DNA of 64,000 nucleotides from Mactromeris polynyma (taxonomy: Eukaryota; Mollusca; Bivalvia; Venerida; Mactridae): the NCBI GenBank assembly GCA_032209605.1, contig JASFXZ010000018.1, positions 5,087,904 to 5,151,903 of the forward strand, read 5' to 3'. The first letter of the stretch is position 1; each line of letters begins with the position of its first letter. Shown here one piece after another: positions 13,201 through 24,169 of the stretch. The notes under the pieces were generated by a model. That model saw nothing but the letters and a program-made list of their open reading frames with translations, searched no databases and had not been told where the DNA came from. The position numbers and the translations under genes were made by a program.

Positions 13201-15479
13201 CTACAATAAATAATCACCGAATATCATTAATTCAAAAACTGAGATAACATATATTATGTTTTTCTAGTACCTATTCACAGTTATTTTATTATATATTATA
13301 TTATTATTATAAGATTATTATTTATAATCCACATGGATAATGCATACACGTTCGGACATTATACAACAGTTAATACTTACTAGGTGTGTTAATTGGATTC
13401 ATACAATCGCGTCCGCAACCAACACTACAACACTTCTGTATTCCTGGACAACCTTGATCAGATGAACAAAGTTCAGCACAGTGACCCAATGGGTTTAACT
13501 GAGGACATGTTCCAGGTTTCTCTACTGTAATGTAATACAATGTATAATGAATGTATATATTACTACATGCCAATTGAATGCATTTATATCATTAAATAGA
13601 TAATTCGACCAGGAAATATAACATCCAATCATCTAAACTACTTAAAACAGGAACATATGAAAATATACAAAGATGCATTAGCAATTACAATGAGGAAAGA
13701 AGCACAAGACAGAAACAATTCAATCTGAAAGTCACAAGGTCATGAAAAAGCATATTATAGACTGGTCACGTGTTTTTTACAAATCGGTCACGCCGTTTTT
13801 TTTATAAATTGGTCACGTCATCAGAATTTAAAAATCAACTATGCGTACAAACAAATATGTGTATGACTTTCTAATGCCCTATAACAAGCTGTATACTTAC
13901 CGCACACCCATTTCGTGCAGAATACATATCCATCACTACATATACAAGTGTTACAGTTATCTTTGATAGTTACACCACTATCCACAACTCCACCGTTGAT
14001 ATTGCACTTTCCTTTCAAATGAAATAAAGAACAAATCATTGTTTTATGATTTTCACACTTTATTCGACGACAATATCAAAATAGCAGAACAAAGTATCGC
14101 ACTCTGTTAGAGGCACAACACCACCAGTCGATTCAACCCGAAAGTCACATGGTTATCGGACAGCATATTATAGAATGGTCACGTGTTTTTTTATAAGTTG
14201 GTCACGAGTTTCTTTTATAAATTGGTCACGTGCTTATTTATAAATTGGTCACGTGCTTATTTATAGATCGACCATATATAACTTACTTGGATTGCAAACA
14301 GGACAGCATCCTCCAGGAGGGGCTACACAATCAATTGGCGTATCTCCACAATCGACCAAAGTGCAGTCTAGTAAAAAAGTAATAGTTGCTTGTATGTTTA
14401 TGAATTTATTTCGTTTCAGCCATTTTTGTATACTAGCATGACAATTTATCATTATTTTTGTGTAATTACAAATTGCGACAGTTATCGATTGTGCGAAAAA
14501 AAACCGCAATGCCGCTGATAGTAAAATAAGAATATTAAGTAATGCATCAAGTACCGGTCTGTTAATACCTTATTCGTATTCAATATTTTATTGACATGCT
14601 CAAATCGGCAGTTGTTTTCAACATAATTAGGCAATAATGTACAAGTTTTGTTTATCTTTACATCAATCCAACACACACGCACAACATATGAAGACATGAT
14701 CGAAAATGTTCATATTCCTATAAAAATTCAATAAACACGTCATTGCATTCATTACACCTTAACACGTAGTTAGTGTAACTCATAGTGAAATATTAACCAC
14801 AGTAAACTTCATGCGCGGTTTCAGAGAGGGGACTGGGGGCCCGGAACCCCTGAGGTTTTTGACAAAATGTGATTGTCCGTATCTAATCCCAGATCAATAG
14901 GTGTACCAAATTCAGGGACGTCGTTGTTTTGTTTTAAAATTTGCGTATTGCATTAAAGAGAACGCATTGCATTGCAAAAGGCTAGGGACTTCAATTATTC
15001 ACTCAGATCCGCTGCCTTACCAGGGACTGAAACCCCCTGATCCCCCGAGTGTGAATAGCATGAAACGCGCATGACGTAACGTCAGCCGACTACTAGTGAT
15101 GTTTCGTTTAGCATAGATGGTAATATATATGAAGCCAGAACAGCAGGCAACAAAGAACTGCAATAGCACATCGTTCGAATTATATGCCATTTTACCCTTA
15201 GTAAATGAATTCGAGGAATGGAGATCATAATTATTGAATTTATTTCGCTGAAGACGTCAAATGCTTTCGAGCAAGAAAGGTTCTTTCAAGTTTCAATATT
15301 TTGTATATACCGTCAAAGCATATGGGGCAACATTCGCCTTTTAGGATGACGGGGTTCGGACATGATGGTTGTACACATAACACAGCGGCACATCGTGATG
15401 GCAATACAACTGATGCTTCTTGTCCGTAACAGAAAGTGACGTATCCCAACAATAACAGACATATATACTGGACTTCCAT
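7246..15479 (-). CDS. G2: multi-module secreted WAP / half-VWC protein, 9 coding exons
   Basis: Coding exons in transcript order: 15311-15479 (signal peptide ending FCYGQ, then 6-Cys unit), 14287-14367 (6-Cys, CCPVC), 13901-14011 (6-Cys CNTCIC, loop CTKWVC), 13381-13521 (WAP), 10884-10994 (CNTCQC, loop CTLIAC), 10228-10368 (WAP), 9636-9746 (CNTCTC, loop CTEKAC), 9059-9208 (WAP), 7246-7388 (6-Cys, CCPIC, then tail WRRRHRYED and TAG). The exons total 1158 nt, in frame, giving 385 residues. All junctions are phase 1 with GTAAG or GTATAT donors and AG acceptors. An acceptor at 15497-15500 shows that the ATG exon is not the first exon. Each WAP exon keeps all eight cysteines. WAP domains are known in protease inhibitors, antimicrobial proteins and shell-matrix proteins; which applies here is not shown. 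An AATAAA lies at 6999-7004. Relative to G3, the last intron has gained about 0.9 kb (7.5-8.5 kb). Confidence 0.78.
7690..7745. repeat. Dispersed repeat fragment (cgccacatacacaa...gcctccccacac)
   Basis: A short match to a family seen in longer form at 25390-25625, 42370-42640 and, more diverged, 23690-23810. Here it is inside the last intron of G2. Confidence 0.45.
11045..13150. repeat. 39-bp minisatellite, about 54 units, in an intron of G2
   Basis: The unit reads aacatatcagactatgtatt + tgatcgaatgaaagaagca (39 bp). Most units differ only at a few sites (gaagca or gtagca, cagac or aagag). Around 11910-11990 a few degenerate units divide the array in two. Because 39 is divisible by three, both strands stay open for hundreds of codons (13-residue periods containing ISDYVFDR on plus and FDQIHSLIC on minus). 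It sits between WAP exon 13381-13521 and half-VWC exon 10884-10994. Confidence 0.95.
14165..14275. promoter_or_regulatory. Cluster of ggtcacgtg / ggtcacgag motifs in an intron of G2
   Basis: Four spaced copies of attggtcacg(t/a)g occur about every 30 bp, three containing the E-box core CACGTG. More copies flank the neighbouring exons (13760-13820). The same cluster is present in G5 (27725-27805) and partly in G6 (38680-38765). Binding is not shown; the motif may simply be part of a small tandem repeat. Confidence 0.35.
14809..15074. mobile_element. MITE-like element in intron of G2 (terminal tcatgcgcg...cgcgcatga)
   Basis: A block of about 266 bp bounded by short inverted ends: tcatgcgcggtttca on the left and tgaaacgcgcatga on the right. 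It contains gggcccggaacccctgag and later ccagggactgaaaccccctg. Copies sit at the matching place in G5, G6 and G7, so the insertion predates the duplications. Confidence 0.5.
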
Positions 15480-15519
15480 ATTTCTTTCGTTTATTTCTAC
15501 AATACAAAAAATAAAGGAC

Positions 15520-16735
15520 ATACAGTACAGACAGTACAGACAAAGCAGATAGGACAGAGCATACAGAGCATACAGTGCAAACAGTGCAGACAGTACAGAC
15601 AGTACCGACAGTACAGACAAAGCAGATAGGACAGTGCAGAGACAGTGCAGACAGTACAGACAGTACCGACAGTACAGACAAAGCAGATAGGACAGTGCAG
15701 AGACAGTGCAGACAGTACAGACGAACAGACGGACAGTCGGACAGACGGACAGACAGTACAGACAGTACAGACAGTACAGACAGTACAGACAGTACATACA
15801 GTACAGACAGTACATACAGTACAGACAGTACAGACAGTACAGACAGTACAGACAGTACAGTAGCAAAGACGCAAAGACGGTACATACAGCACGGACAGTA
15901 CAGACAGTACAGACAGTACAGACAGTACAGACAGTACAGACAGTACAGACAGTACAGACAGTACAGACAGTACAGACAGTACAGACAGTACAGACAGTAC
16001 AGACAGTACAGACAGTACAGACAGTACAGACAGTACAGACAGTACAGACAGTACAGACAGTACAGACAGTACAGACAGTACAGACAGTACAGACAGTACA
16101 GACAGTACAGACAGTACAGACAGTACAGACAGTACAGACAGTACAGACAGTACAGACAGTACATACGTACAGACAGTACAGACTGCACAGACGCACAGAC
16201 AGCACATACAACACAGACAGCACAGACAACACAGACAACAAATACAGCACAGACAGCACAGGCAGCACATACAACACAGACAACACAGACAGCACATACA
16301 ACACAGACAACACAGACAGCACAGACAGCAAATACAGCACAGACAGCACAGGCAGCACATACAGCACAGACAGTACATACAGCACAGACAGCACAGACAA
16401 CACAGACAGCACAGACAGCACAGGCAGCACAGGCAGCACAGGCAGCACATACAGCACAGACAGCACATACAGCACAGACAGCACATACAACACAGAAAAC
16501 ACTGACAGCACAGACAGCACAGGCAGCACATACAGCACAGACAGCACATACAGCACAGACAGCACAGACAACACAGACAGCAAATACAGCACAGACAACA
16601 CAGACAACACAGACAGCACAGACAGCACAGGCAGCACATACAGCACAGACAGCACATACAGCACAGACAGCACAGACAACACAGACAGCAAATACAGCAC
16701 AGACAGCACAGGCAGCACATACAGCACAGACAGCA
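15520..16735. repeat. 9-bp minisatellite (cagtacaga / cagcacaga) in the 5' intron of G2
   Basis: The left part is built from cagtacaga with some ggacagacg interruptions. The right part uses cagcacaga, cagcacata and caggcagcacata variants. All frames on both strands are open for 400-500 codons because the unit is 9 bp. On the minus strand it precedes the acceptor at 15497-15500, so it is intronic or upstream of the coding start. Confidence 0.95.
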
Positions 16736-17170
16736 TTCCTGTCTCCCATTTTTATGGACAATATGATTTTTTATCCCTTACTCAGTGCTTGTACTTGTTG
16801 TTTGTCGTTTCTTTCTGTTTATTTTTGTTTTGTTTGTTATCATCTTATAATTGTTTTGTCGTTAAATCAAACGTGTATAATGAGGGCTATAGCGTCGTCG
16901 CTAAAATGTTCATTTGAACCCCTTACGTTTTTCGAAGTAGCCATGTCAACTTATTTCCATATACTGTGAGTGTGTAGCGGTAAATGTACATGCAAATCTA
17001 CTGCACAATGATAACGTGCACTTTAAAAATCATGAAACCATATCGTTATTAGTAAATAGCTTATCAATATGTACATTCTATACACTGTTTTTAATTAATG
17101 ATATTCGAGCGAACATTAATTAGTTTAAGTACAACTGTAGACGACCAACGGAGTATATAATATTGTCATG

Positions 17171-17286
17171 AAAAAACCCCCAATACCTCCCGACGGTCTC
17201 GAACTCTGACCCAAAACTAAAAAGCTTAATTAGCTTAATTAGCATTGTAAGGCGCGGACTCGCTACTATATGAGCTATCACGGCTG
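17171..17286 (-). repeat. tRNA-like (A-box/B-box) SINE remnant
   Basis: The minus strand starts GCCGTGATAGCTCATATAGTAGCG (A-box-like), later has AGTTCGAGACC (B-box-like) and ends in a T run at 17171-17177 that would terminate Pol III. The T-arm does not fold properly, so this is not a functional tRNA. The duplicated copy is at 30020-30127. Confidence 0.4.
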
Positions 17287-17448
17287 TTAGTTTAATGAAA
17301 TCAATATCACAATAAATAATTTTGTTATTTGATATACCTATTTTGATCAATCAAGGTGGTCAAACCATGTAAACATTGCATGACGTCACTCTCAACTTAT
17401 CGTGGTATACTTACATATAAACAAATATTAACAAAAACAAATTCTTAC

Positions 17449-17530
17449 CTTGTTTTAACTAAGTCTGAATCAACACTAAATTGAAACAACGCCTGTCATG
17501 TAGGATTATGTAGACTATTAGTATTACGTG
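17449..17530 (-). promoter_or_regulatory. G2 candidate 5' non-coding exon and promoter
   Basis: On the minus strand: TCTACATAATCC (weak TATA) at about 17500-17515, then about 30 bases on the shared start region TTTCAATTTAGTGTTGATTCAG, ending with a good donor AAACAAG|GTAAGAA at 17449. The same block precedes G3, G6 and G7. It contains no ATG. Confidence 0.5.
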
Positions 17531-18430
17531 AACATACGCCAGCATGTCCTTCTATCATAATTAATGCTTCCAATGAAACAGTGCGGAATATATTATCGTT
17601 GAATTAAGACAGACAAGTGACTGTTTAGTGTGAGCTAAAAAGGGATATAAATTATTTTCACCATATTAACATGCAATGCAATTCAGATTATGTGTATATC
17701 CAGCGACAATAGACCTAGTGATACAATGAAGACAGGTACAGATCACATTCACCTAGATGACGTTAATGGTGCGTTTAATGGAAATAGGCGTACGTGCTTT
17801 ACATAGAAATCGTTTTAATTTGATGAATAACGGATTAAATGTCACTCAGACACAATGACGTATATTGTTAATACTTGATTAATTATTTTCACTTTTTTGT
17901 TAAAAGGATACTTGTAATTAACAGATTAGAATGAATGTACTTTATATTAAACTTAACATCAACATAATGCAATTCACTTTACAAACAACATATGACGTTA
18001 ACCTTATGTAATGTAAATTGTCAATGTTTTCGAAGTTTGAAAGAAACTATGTTATCCCTGATCCAGAAAACTAATTCATTGAGAACACAGGGCCTAGTTT
18101 TAACTTATTGAACTGTGATTTCGAGAGGTGTTAAAACATACCGGGACAATTGTTCTGAAATCTTTATTACACAACCGATATTTCTGAAATTTGGTCAGAT
18201 GCTAGATTATCATATTACTAATGCGAACAATCATAACAGTCAAGTATGTGTTACAATATTATAACATATCTCTAGCTCAATATGAAGACATAACCGAGGC
18301 AAATGTTTTGCATACTTTAAGATGTTATTGAAGATGGAAATGATACAATTGAAGTAGTTTATTTAGTCGTAATCTAAAACACTGCATAACATCTTCCGTA
18401 TAATTTTTCTGGAACCGCAAAACACGAGTC

Positions 18431-20190
18431 CGAAACAGGTATTTCATATGATAGTACTAACTGGATGCGTAGGTAATGATAGAAAATACTTGTATCGGAC
18501 TCATGAATTTTGGCTTTATGGAACGAATTAAGAAAAGCGAATATGAAAAGTTGTCCGTAAAATTATGTTCCCATCAATGTTAATCCGAGAATAAACCATA
18601 TGTATTAACGTGGAAATGGGCAGAGTAAGGAATGCGACATGGACAGCCCAGAACGTCCCTCGGCAGATCTAGACAAAACAGGAGTAAGCACACGCTGAGT
18701 GCGGACACGAAACAATATCGAACAGTAATATCACACTAATGAATTAGTCATTTTCTTTTTATAATAACTGTGATTTACATCTAGAATGTTAAGGCAACAT
18801 ACCCCACACGAGAGATTGTCACGAGTTTACGGCTAGTTTTTACCTTAACAAACATGAAACATATGTTTCATAATGTCAACATTGATAAATGTGCATTATC
18901 AAAGAATACACTGACGATTTATTTCTTGCAATTTGCCCAAAAAAGAAGTACATTTTTTTAGTTTTTAACAAATAGAGGTTTACAAGTTTTGGCTATGCGT
19001 AACAGGATAAAACAGGATTTTTTAAAACCGGTATAACATTGGCATTGTTCGTATTGAAGATGTTTTAACCGAAGTATCAACAACATTGGATGAAGCCTGT
19101 TCAAATATTGTACGTTACATATTTAAACATCATAAACACTCGTATGAGAACTTCTTTATGAATTAAACGTCCTTTTGTGTTTTAGTTTTATTTGAAGTTC
19201 TTCTTTACTCGCTATTTTCTTATTCTGTTTTTCACTTAATTTCAAGTACCCTTTTCGTGAATGAACTCGGCATGTTGCATTGTTATGTATTGTTGGATGT
19301 TTGCTCATTTTGTAAGTTTGGAAAAGGTTGAAAATATTGTATATTGTCGTTTCCATGGATGAACTTTGTCAATATAACTGTTAAGTACGATATTGGTTTG
19401 CCGCAATATGTTACCGCCCCCGCAGTATTTTGTTAAGTACGATATTGGTTTGCCGCAATCTGTTACCGCCCCCGCAGTATTTTACTGTCAGTTCCATGGC
19501 TGAGAGGTCTTTTTTCCGTAGTTTCGCATGTTTCATGTGTAATCCAGTGTACCTCCTTAAAACTCCTTCTTTTCCATTTTTATTTTTAACACGTCTTTAA
19601 TTTTGTTTTATGTGTTACCCTAGATATCTGTGTGTCCAAGCTCTGCTTTGTAAAAATCTTCTTCCAAGTGCTAATGTTTCTCAGATATTCATCCTTTTGA
19701 CATACATTGTAAAGCCATTTCCATGTAAAAAATGCAAATAAAGGAACAAAAATGCACAGATATGATCTTGGAATAAGTGTATTGTTTAATATCTGCCGTG
19801 TATAGAAAACAAGTATAGGAAAATCCAACGGTGTGAAATGCATTTTTTGGGGTAAAATGTAAGGTAAACAAAAGTATGAATTTCCGGAATTTGTCTATAT
19901 CAAAATCAGATTTTGAATAGACATTATATTGCACCATAACATACCTGAAGTATAGACACATCATATGTTGTGAATATAACAGTAATTCTGGTAGTTTTGT
20001 CACAAAATGTATTATATGTAAAAAAGTCGAAGTATTTGTCACGAGCTACAGAAAAAGATATACAAATAAATTGCTTTTGATGAATTTGAAGCCCTCCGAC
20101 TCTTGCTTACAGTGCCCTTTTTGGCTTCATCCGAAGTGTAGTTTACCTTAATCATAAATTTATATATGATAAATTTACACGAAATTGACG
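18431..20190. other. Non-coding stretch between G2 upstream region and G3
   Basis: No module exon. It holds the 19290-19450 fragment shared with 6355-6500, including a short tandem copy (gttaagtacgatattggtttgccgcaat twice at 19380-19465). Nothing else is recognised. Confidence 0.4.
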
Positions 20191-20193
20191 TCA

Positions 20194-20260
20194 GGTCGCT
20201 GTGGTGCTAGCATAACGGACCGGCAATCCGTAGTCCTGGGTTCGATTCCCGGTAGCGCCA
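20194..20260 (+). tRNA. tRNA-like sequence (pseudo-tRNA or SINE head)
   Basis: A good T-arm (CTGGGTTCGATTCCCGG), an anticodon-type stem ACGGA/TCCGT with loop CCGGCAA, and near-matching ends GGtCGCT and AGCGCC. The position before the putative anticodon GGC (Ala) is C instead of U, the D-arm is short and poorly formed, and the acceptor stem has a bulge. A T run follows at 20270. It is more likely a tRNA-derived repeat or pseudogene than a working tRNA. Confidence 0.35.
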
Positions 20261-20572
20261 TTGACCGGTTTTTCGTGTTTCTCAAACATAACTTTATTTC
20301 ATCAGAAAACAGAATCAAGTTATTATGCTATTTTGTCCATATTTATAATAGTTTATTATGTATACAGACTATGATATATTGCAAATAAATAACGGCAAAC
20401 AATTCAATTTGCATAAAACTTTTAATGAACACTCTGTTAGATTTATTTCGACATTATTGGAGCCTACCAATGTGACAAAATCTGGCAAAATTTGAATAAA
20501 CTACAGATCTTCGCATGTTACTGTTTGGTGATTCTAGTTTTGAAACCGACGACGACTACGACGCCCGTAACC

Positions 20573-23213
20573 TTAGTAACCTGGACAAATAGGACAACAT
20601 TGACCTGGTGGTGTCACTCTCCTACGGCGACAGTTTCGTCGTAATGGTGGGCATGTCACATAAGAACAGTCAGGTTGAGCTAAAAGAAATACAAACAGAT
20701 TTGAGTAACATGTAGATAGAGTTCAATCTACAAGCTGGTACTAACAAAGCACAAACAGTTTCACATTTCTGTTACTGAAAATTGCAAGATTGACATTTCT
20801 ATCACTGAAGACACGAACTACAGTGTTAAATTAAACATATAACGGTACACATAAAGATAAACGTCGACATTTTCAATTGTATTGTAATCAAAATATTATA
20901 ATGTAGCTGACAGCAGATTTAACTCAACGTAAATCTATATCATTAACTAGAATTTTATTTTATTTATTCGCACCTCTACATACAGTTCGGTGGGAAAAAA
21001 TAGTTTGAAAACTAGCAAAATACTTTCAGGCGATGGGAATATAAAGACAAATAAAGACATTTAGATTTTTATTTCATTTTCGTTAAAAAGTTACAATAAG
21101 CGACATTAAAGTTATGTTGTCGAAAAATTAACTTGTCCCGGTATCGAGTATGGCATGTGCATACAGGCAACAATAAATTGTTATTATTAACAAATGGTTA
21201 ATGCAGCTTTTTACTAAATGAAAGACGAATATTCGAATATTGCCATTCGTTGATGACATCACTACAATTCTTTTGATAAGCCACATGGATGATCAACATT
21301 CGGACATTATACAACAGTTAATACTTACTAGGTGTGCTAATTGGATTCATACAATCGTGTCCACAACCAACACTACAACACTTCTGTATTCCTGGACAAC
21401 CTTGATCAGATGAACAAAGTTCAGCACAGTGACCCAATGGGTTTAACTGAGGACATGTTCCAGGTTTCTCTACTGTAATGTGAGACAAACTGGATGTATA
21501 TTACATATTGAACATATTTATATACGTAAACATAGCATTCGAGCAAGAATTGTAACATCAAATGAGCGCAGCTATCCAAAACAGGAACACATGAACATAA
21601 TAAACGAACGACCACAGTGGCTATAGAGACACCAGGCACAACAATAGACAATGGATACAACTGAAGTACCGCGTTGGAAATGGCATAGCACTAACGGAGG
21701 ATTAACATTAAGATAAAAAATATCCATCAAATTCGTCAATTGCCGATCCTTACTCAGTGTGTTTTCATTTTATTTCAAATAACATAAATACAGAAGTCGA
21801 GCCGGAGATGCAACGTACATAAAATGCATGGTTTCCCCCAAGGCACAAGTTAACATGAATACATACATATGTACATACAAGTAAACAATTGCATAGGCAA
21901 ACGCGATCTAAGCTACACATATAAATGAATGTGGAGCATCTCCCTCAGTCAGTGGCACCAAACCACTAGTGGATTATGGATGTCACAAGGTCATGAACCG
22001 CATAATATTGATTAGTCATGTGGTTATTTATAGATCGACCACATGGTTATTTAGCTTACTTGGTTTGCAGACACGACAGCATCTTCCTGGAGGGAATACT
22101 TTTTCACAACCAACTGGATCCACTCCACAAAATCTAACACTGCAATCTAGTAAAATGTTGAAAGAAATATATACATTGTATATTAATTTGTTGATGAATG
22201 TATTTTATCTTAATATATTTTGTTTCTTAATATGACTTATGTGTTTGCCGCAGACCGTAAAATAAGTATATTTATCAAGTACCGTTTTGGAAATACCTAG
22301 TCCTGATGCAGTATATGATAGATATACTCATATTGGCAGTTGTATCCGACAAACTTTAGCGATGATGTATGAATTATTTGTTTGTGTCGAACACAGTAGT
22401 GACATCAACCAAACACGTACGTATGCATGACCACTATACGGGGTTATCAAATCACAAGTGATACAGGGTGTTCACATTTCTATAAAAAGTCAGTAAACTA
22501 ATTATGTTTACATTAATTCCACAATACATGCAATATGTATTGTTAAAATTGTGAAATATCAACCAAAGCAAACGTCGTACAACTACGATAGCTTTTGTTT
22601 AGCAAAGATGGTAACAGATCGGAAGTAAGTACAGAAGGGCAAAAAACGCTACCGTTTTTTAACAGCTGGGCTACATTGCAAGTTTTGTCTGCTAGCAATA
22701 TGGTAAAACATATATTTTCAATCGGTTATACATTGCAATGGTTCCTATTAGAGATATTTAGCCAATGTAACAACAATGAAGCCAATTCAAGCATTTATGT
22801 TCAGATGAGCCAGATATATCTTCAAGTAAATCAACATTACGATCTTGAAATTAAAATAATTCTTCTATGTTTTGGTCCATAATAACACGGAACTGCATTG
22901 GCACATATTTCGTAATGACTAACAATTTGCACTTAGTGAGTGAATTCAATGAATGATGAGAATATTTAAGTTGCAATTATCTCTGAAGCCGTCAAATGCT
23001 TTCGAGCAAGAATGGCTTTTTCAAGTTTCAAGATTTGTACATACCTTCAAAGCATATGGGGCAACATTCGCCTGGTCGGATGACGGGGTTCGGACATGTT
23101 GGTTGTACACATGTCACAGCGGCACACCGTGATGGTAATACAACTGACGCTTCTTGTCCGTAACAGAAAGTGACGTATCCCAGCACCAGTATAAATATAC
23201 ACTGGATTTCCAT
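20573..23213 (-). CDS. G3: compact WAP gene, 4 coding exons, early stop in the last exon
   Basis: Exons: 23045-23213 (signal peptide [19 protein letters not shown] plus 6-Cys unit CCPIC), 22060-22146 (6-Cys, CCRVC), 21329-21469 (WAP, eight Cys), 20573-20679 (6-Cys, CCPIC, then GY and TAA). The exons total 504 nt, giving 167 residues, all phase 1. This gene has no half-VWC exon. The last exon stops at TAA where its relatives have CAA or CGT; reading through would give GYGRRSRRRFQN and a TAG at 20534, so the Arg-rich tail common to the family is lost by what looks like one base change. All cysteines of the last module remain, so the protein may still fold. An AATAAA is at 20442-20447. The acceptor before the ATG exon is at 23231-23234. 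Confidence 0.72.
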
Positions 23214-23689
23214 ATTTCTTTTCTTTATTACTACAGTCAAATATTAAAAGACATAAATTATAGTTAATAATAAAGAGTGGCAAACGGAATACCACATAAC
23301 GAGGCTCCAATGGAAGCATACTTAAATAATACAATCATGTATGTATATAAATGTTATGGTATTCTTAGACAATGAGGGAAATGTGACCATTTTAAATGAC
23401 GGGAACAATAATGACACATCAAACAGTATAAATCGAATGTGATGATTATCAGTCAGTTGTAAACAGATGTTCAACAAAAGTGGAAATAATTACGTTTTGA
23501 TTTTAAGTTCAATTTCCGTTACTGTAGTTGATAGAATAGACGTGTAATATACAAATAAGCTTGAGAAATATACCATACACTATTGGTCGATCGCTCATTA
23601 CATGACCGTTAATATGATTTTTTCCAACCAATGAACACGATACCATTCAAGAAATATACAGTGACAGATAGATTCAGTTATTACAAGAA

Positions 23690-23960
23690 ACCTCACATAC
23701 ACAAGACAGTGTCTTCCCACTCAGACTCAAATAAGACAACAAACCTACGAAACATTAGAAATTGAGGAAGTGTAAGGCCAAACATCTATGGGAATGAGGA
23801 ATTATAAAAAACAACTATAGAGAGTTTAAGTGACAACAAGTGAGAAATGGGTTATACGGATAGAATGCACCACAAGACAAGACAAGAAGGTCACGGGGCG
23901 TAAGGGGAGAAAAGAACATCAATACTACATGTATATATCAACAGAAGGAATTGCAAATGG
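23690..23960. repeat. Diverged copy of the dispersed cctccccac repeat
   Basis: The stretch cctcacatacacaagacagtgtcttcccactcagac followed by a gaggaagtgtaagg-type segment resembles the copies at 25390-25625 and 42370-42640. A 72-codon open frame here is not a recognisable protein. Confidence 0.4.
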
Positions 23961-24098
23961 GAAACATGGTGCTTACATACATCTGACCATAATTATGACA
24001 CAATTCATGATTGCAGATTATTTCGTTAATCATAATTTTGCCAATTAATCATTAAAGTGAAAACGTTTGCAATTAGTGTTCACAAAAACATTACTTAC

Positions 24099-24165
24099 CT
24101 TGTGTTTCCTCAGACTGAATCAACACTAAATTGACCAACGTCTATCATGGTATATATTGACAAAC
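24099..24165 (-). promoter_or_regulatory. G3 candidate 5' non-coding exon and TATA box
   Basis: Minus strand: CAATATATACC (TATA) at 24150-24160, then TCAATTTAGTGTTGATTCAG, then donor ACACAAG|GTAAGTAA with exon end at 24099. It lies about 0.9 kb upstream of the G3 start codon and matches the blocks before G2, G6 and G7. Confidence 0.55.
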
Positions 24166-24169
24166 ATAA

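Larger units (their letters stand above)
13381..18430. repeat. Segmental duplication, partner 26867-30835
   Basis: The whole 5' half of G2, its 9-bp array, the tRNA-like remnant and distal flank are repeated almost base for base in and around G5. Differences: the 9-bp array is half as long in the partner, about 0.5 kb (about 17407-17903) is missing there, and the partner has about 45 bp extra near 30465-30510. Confidence 0.9.

Noticed and set aside
15240..16736. 498-codon open frame joining the 9-bp repeat to the signal peptide of G2
   Set aside because: A clear splice acceptor (tattgtag) lies between repeat and ATG, paralogues have no repeat there, and 9-bp units leave every frame open by themselves.
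17120..17350. A functional tRNA on the minus strand
   Set aside because: Only box-like motifs remain; the T-arm and acceptor stem do not pair.
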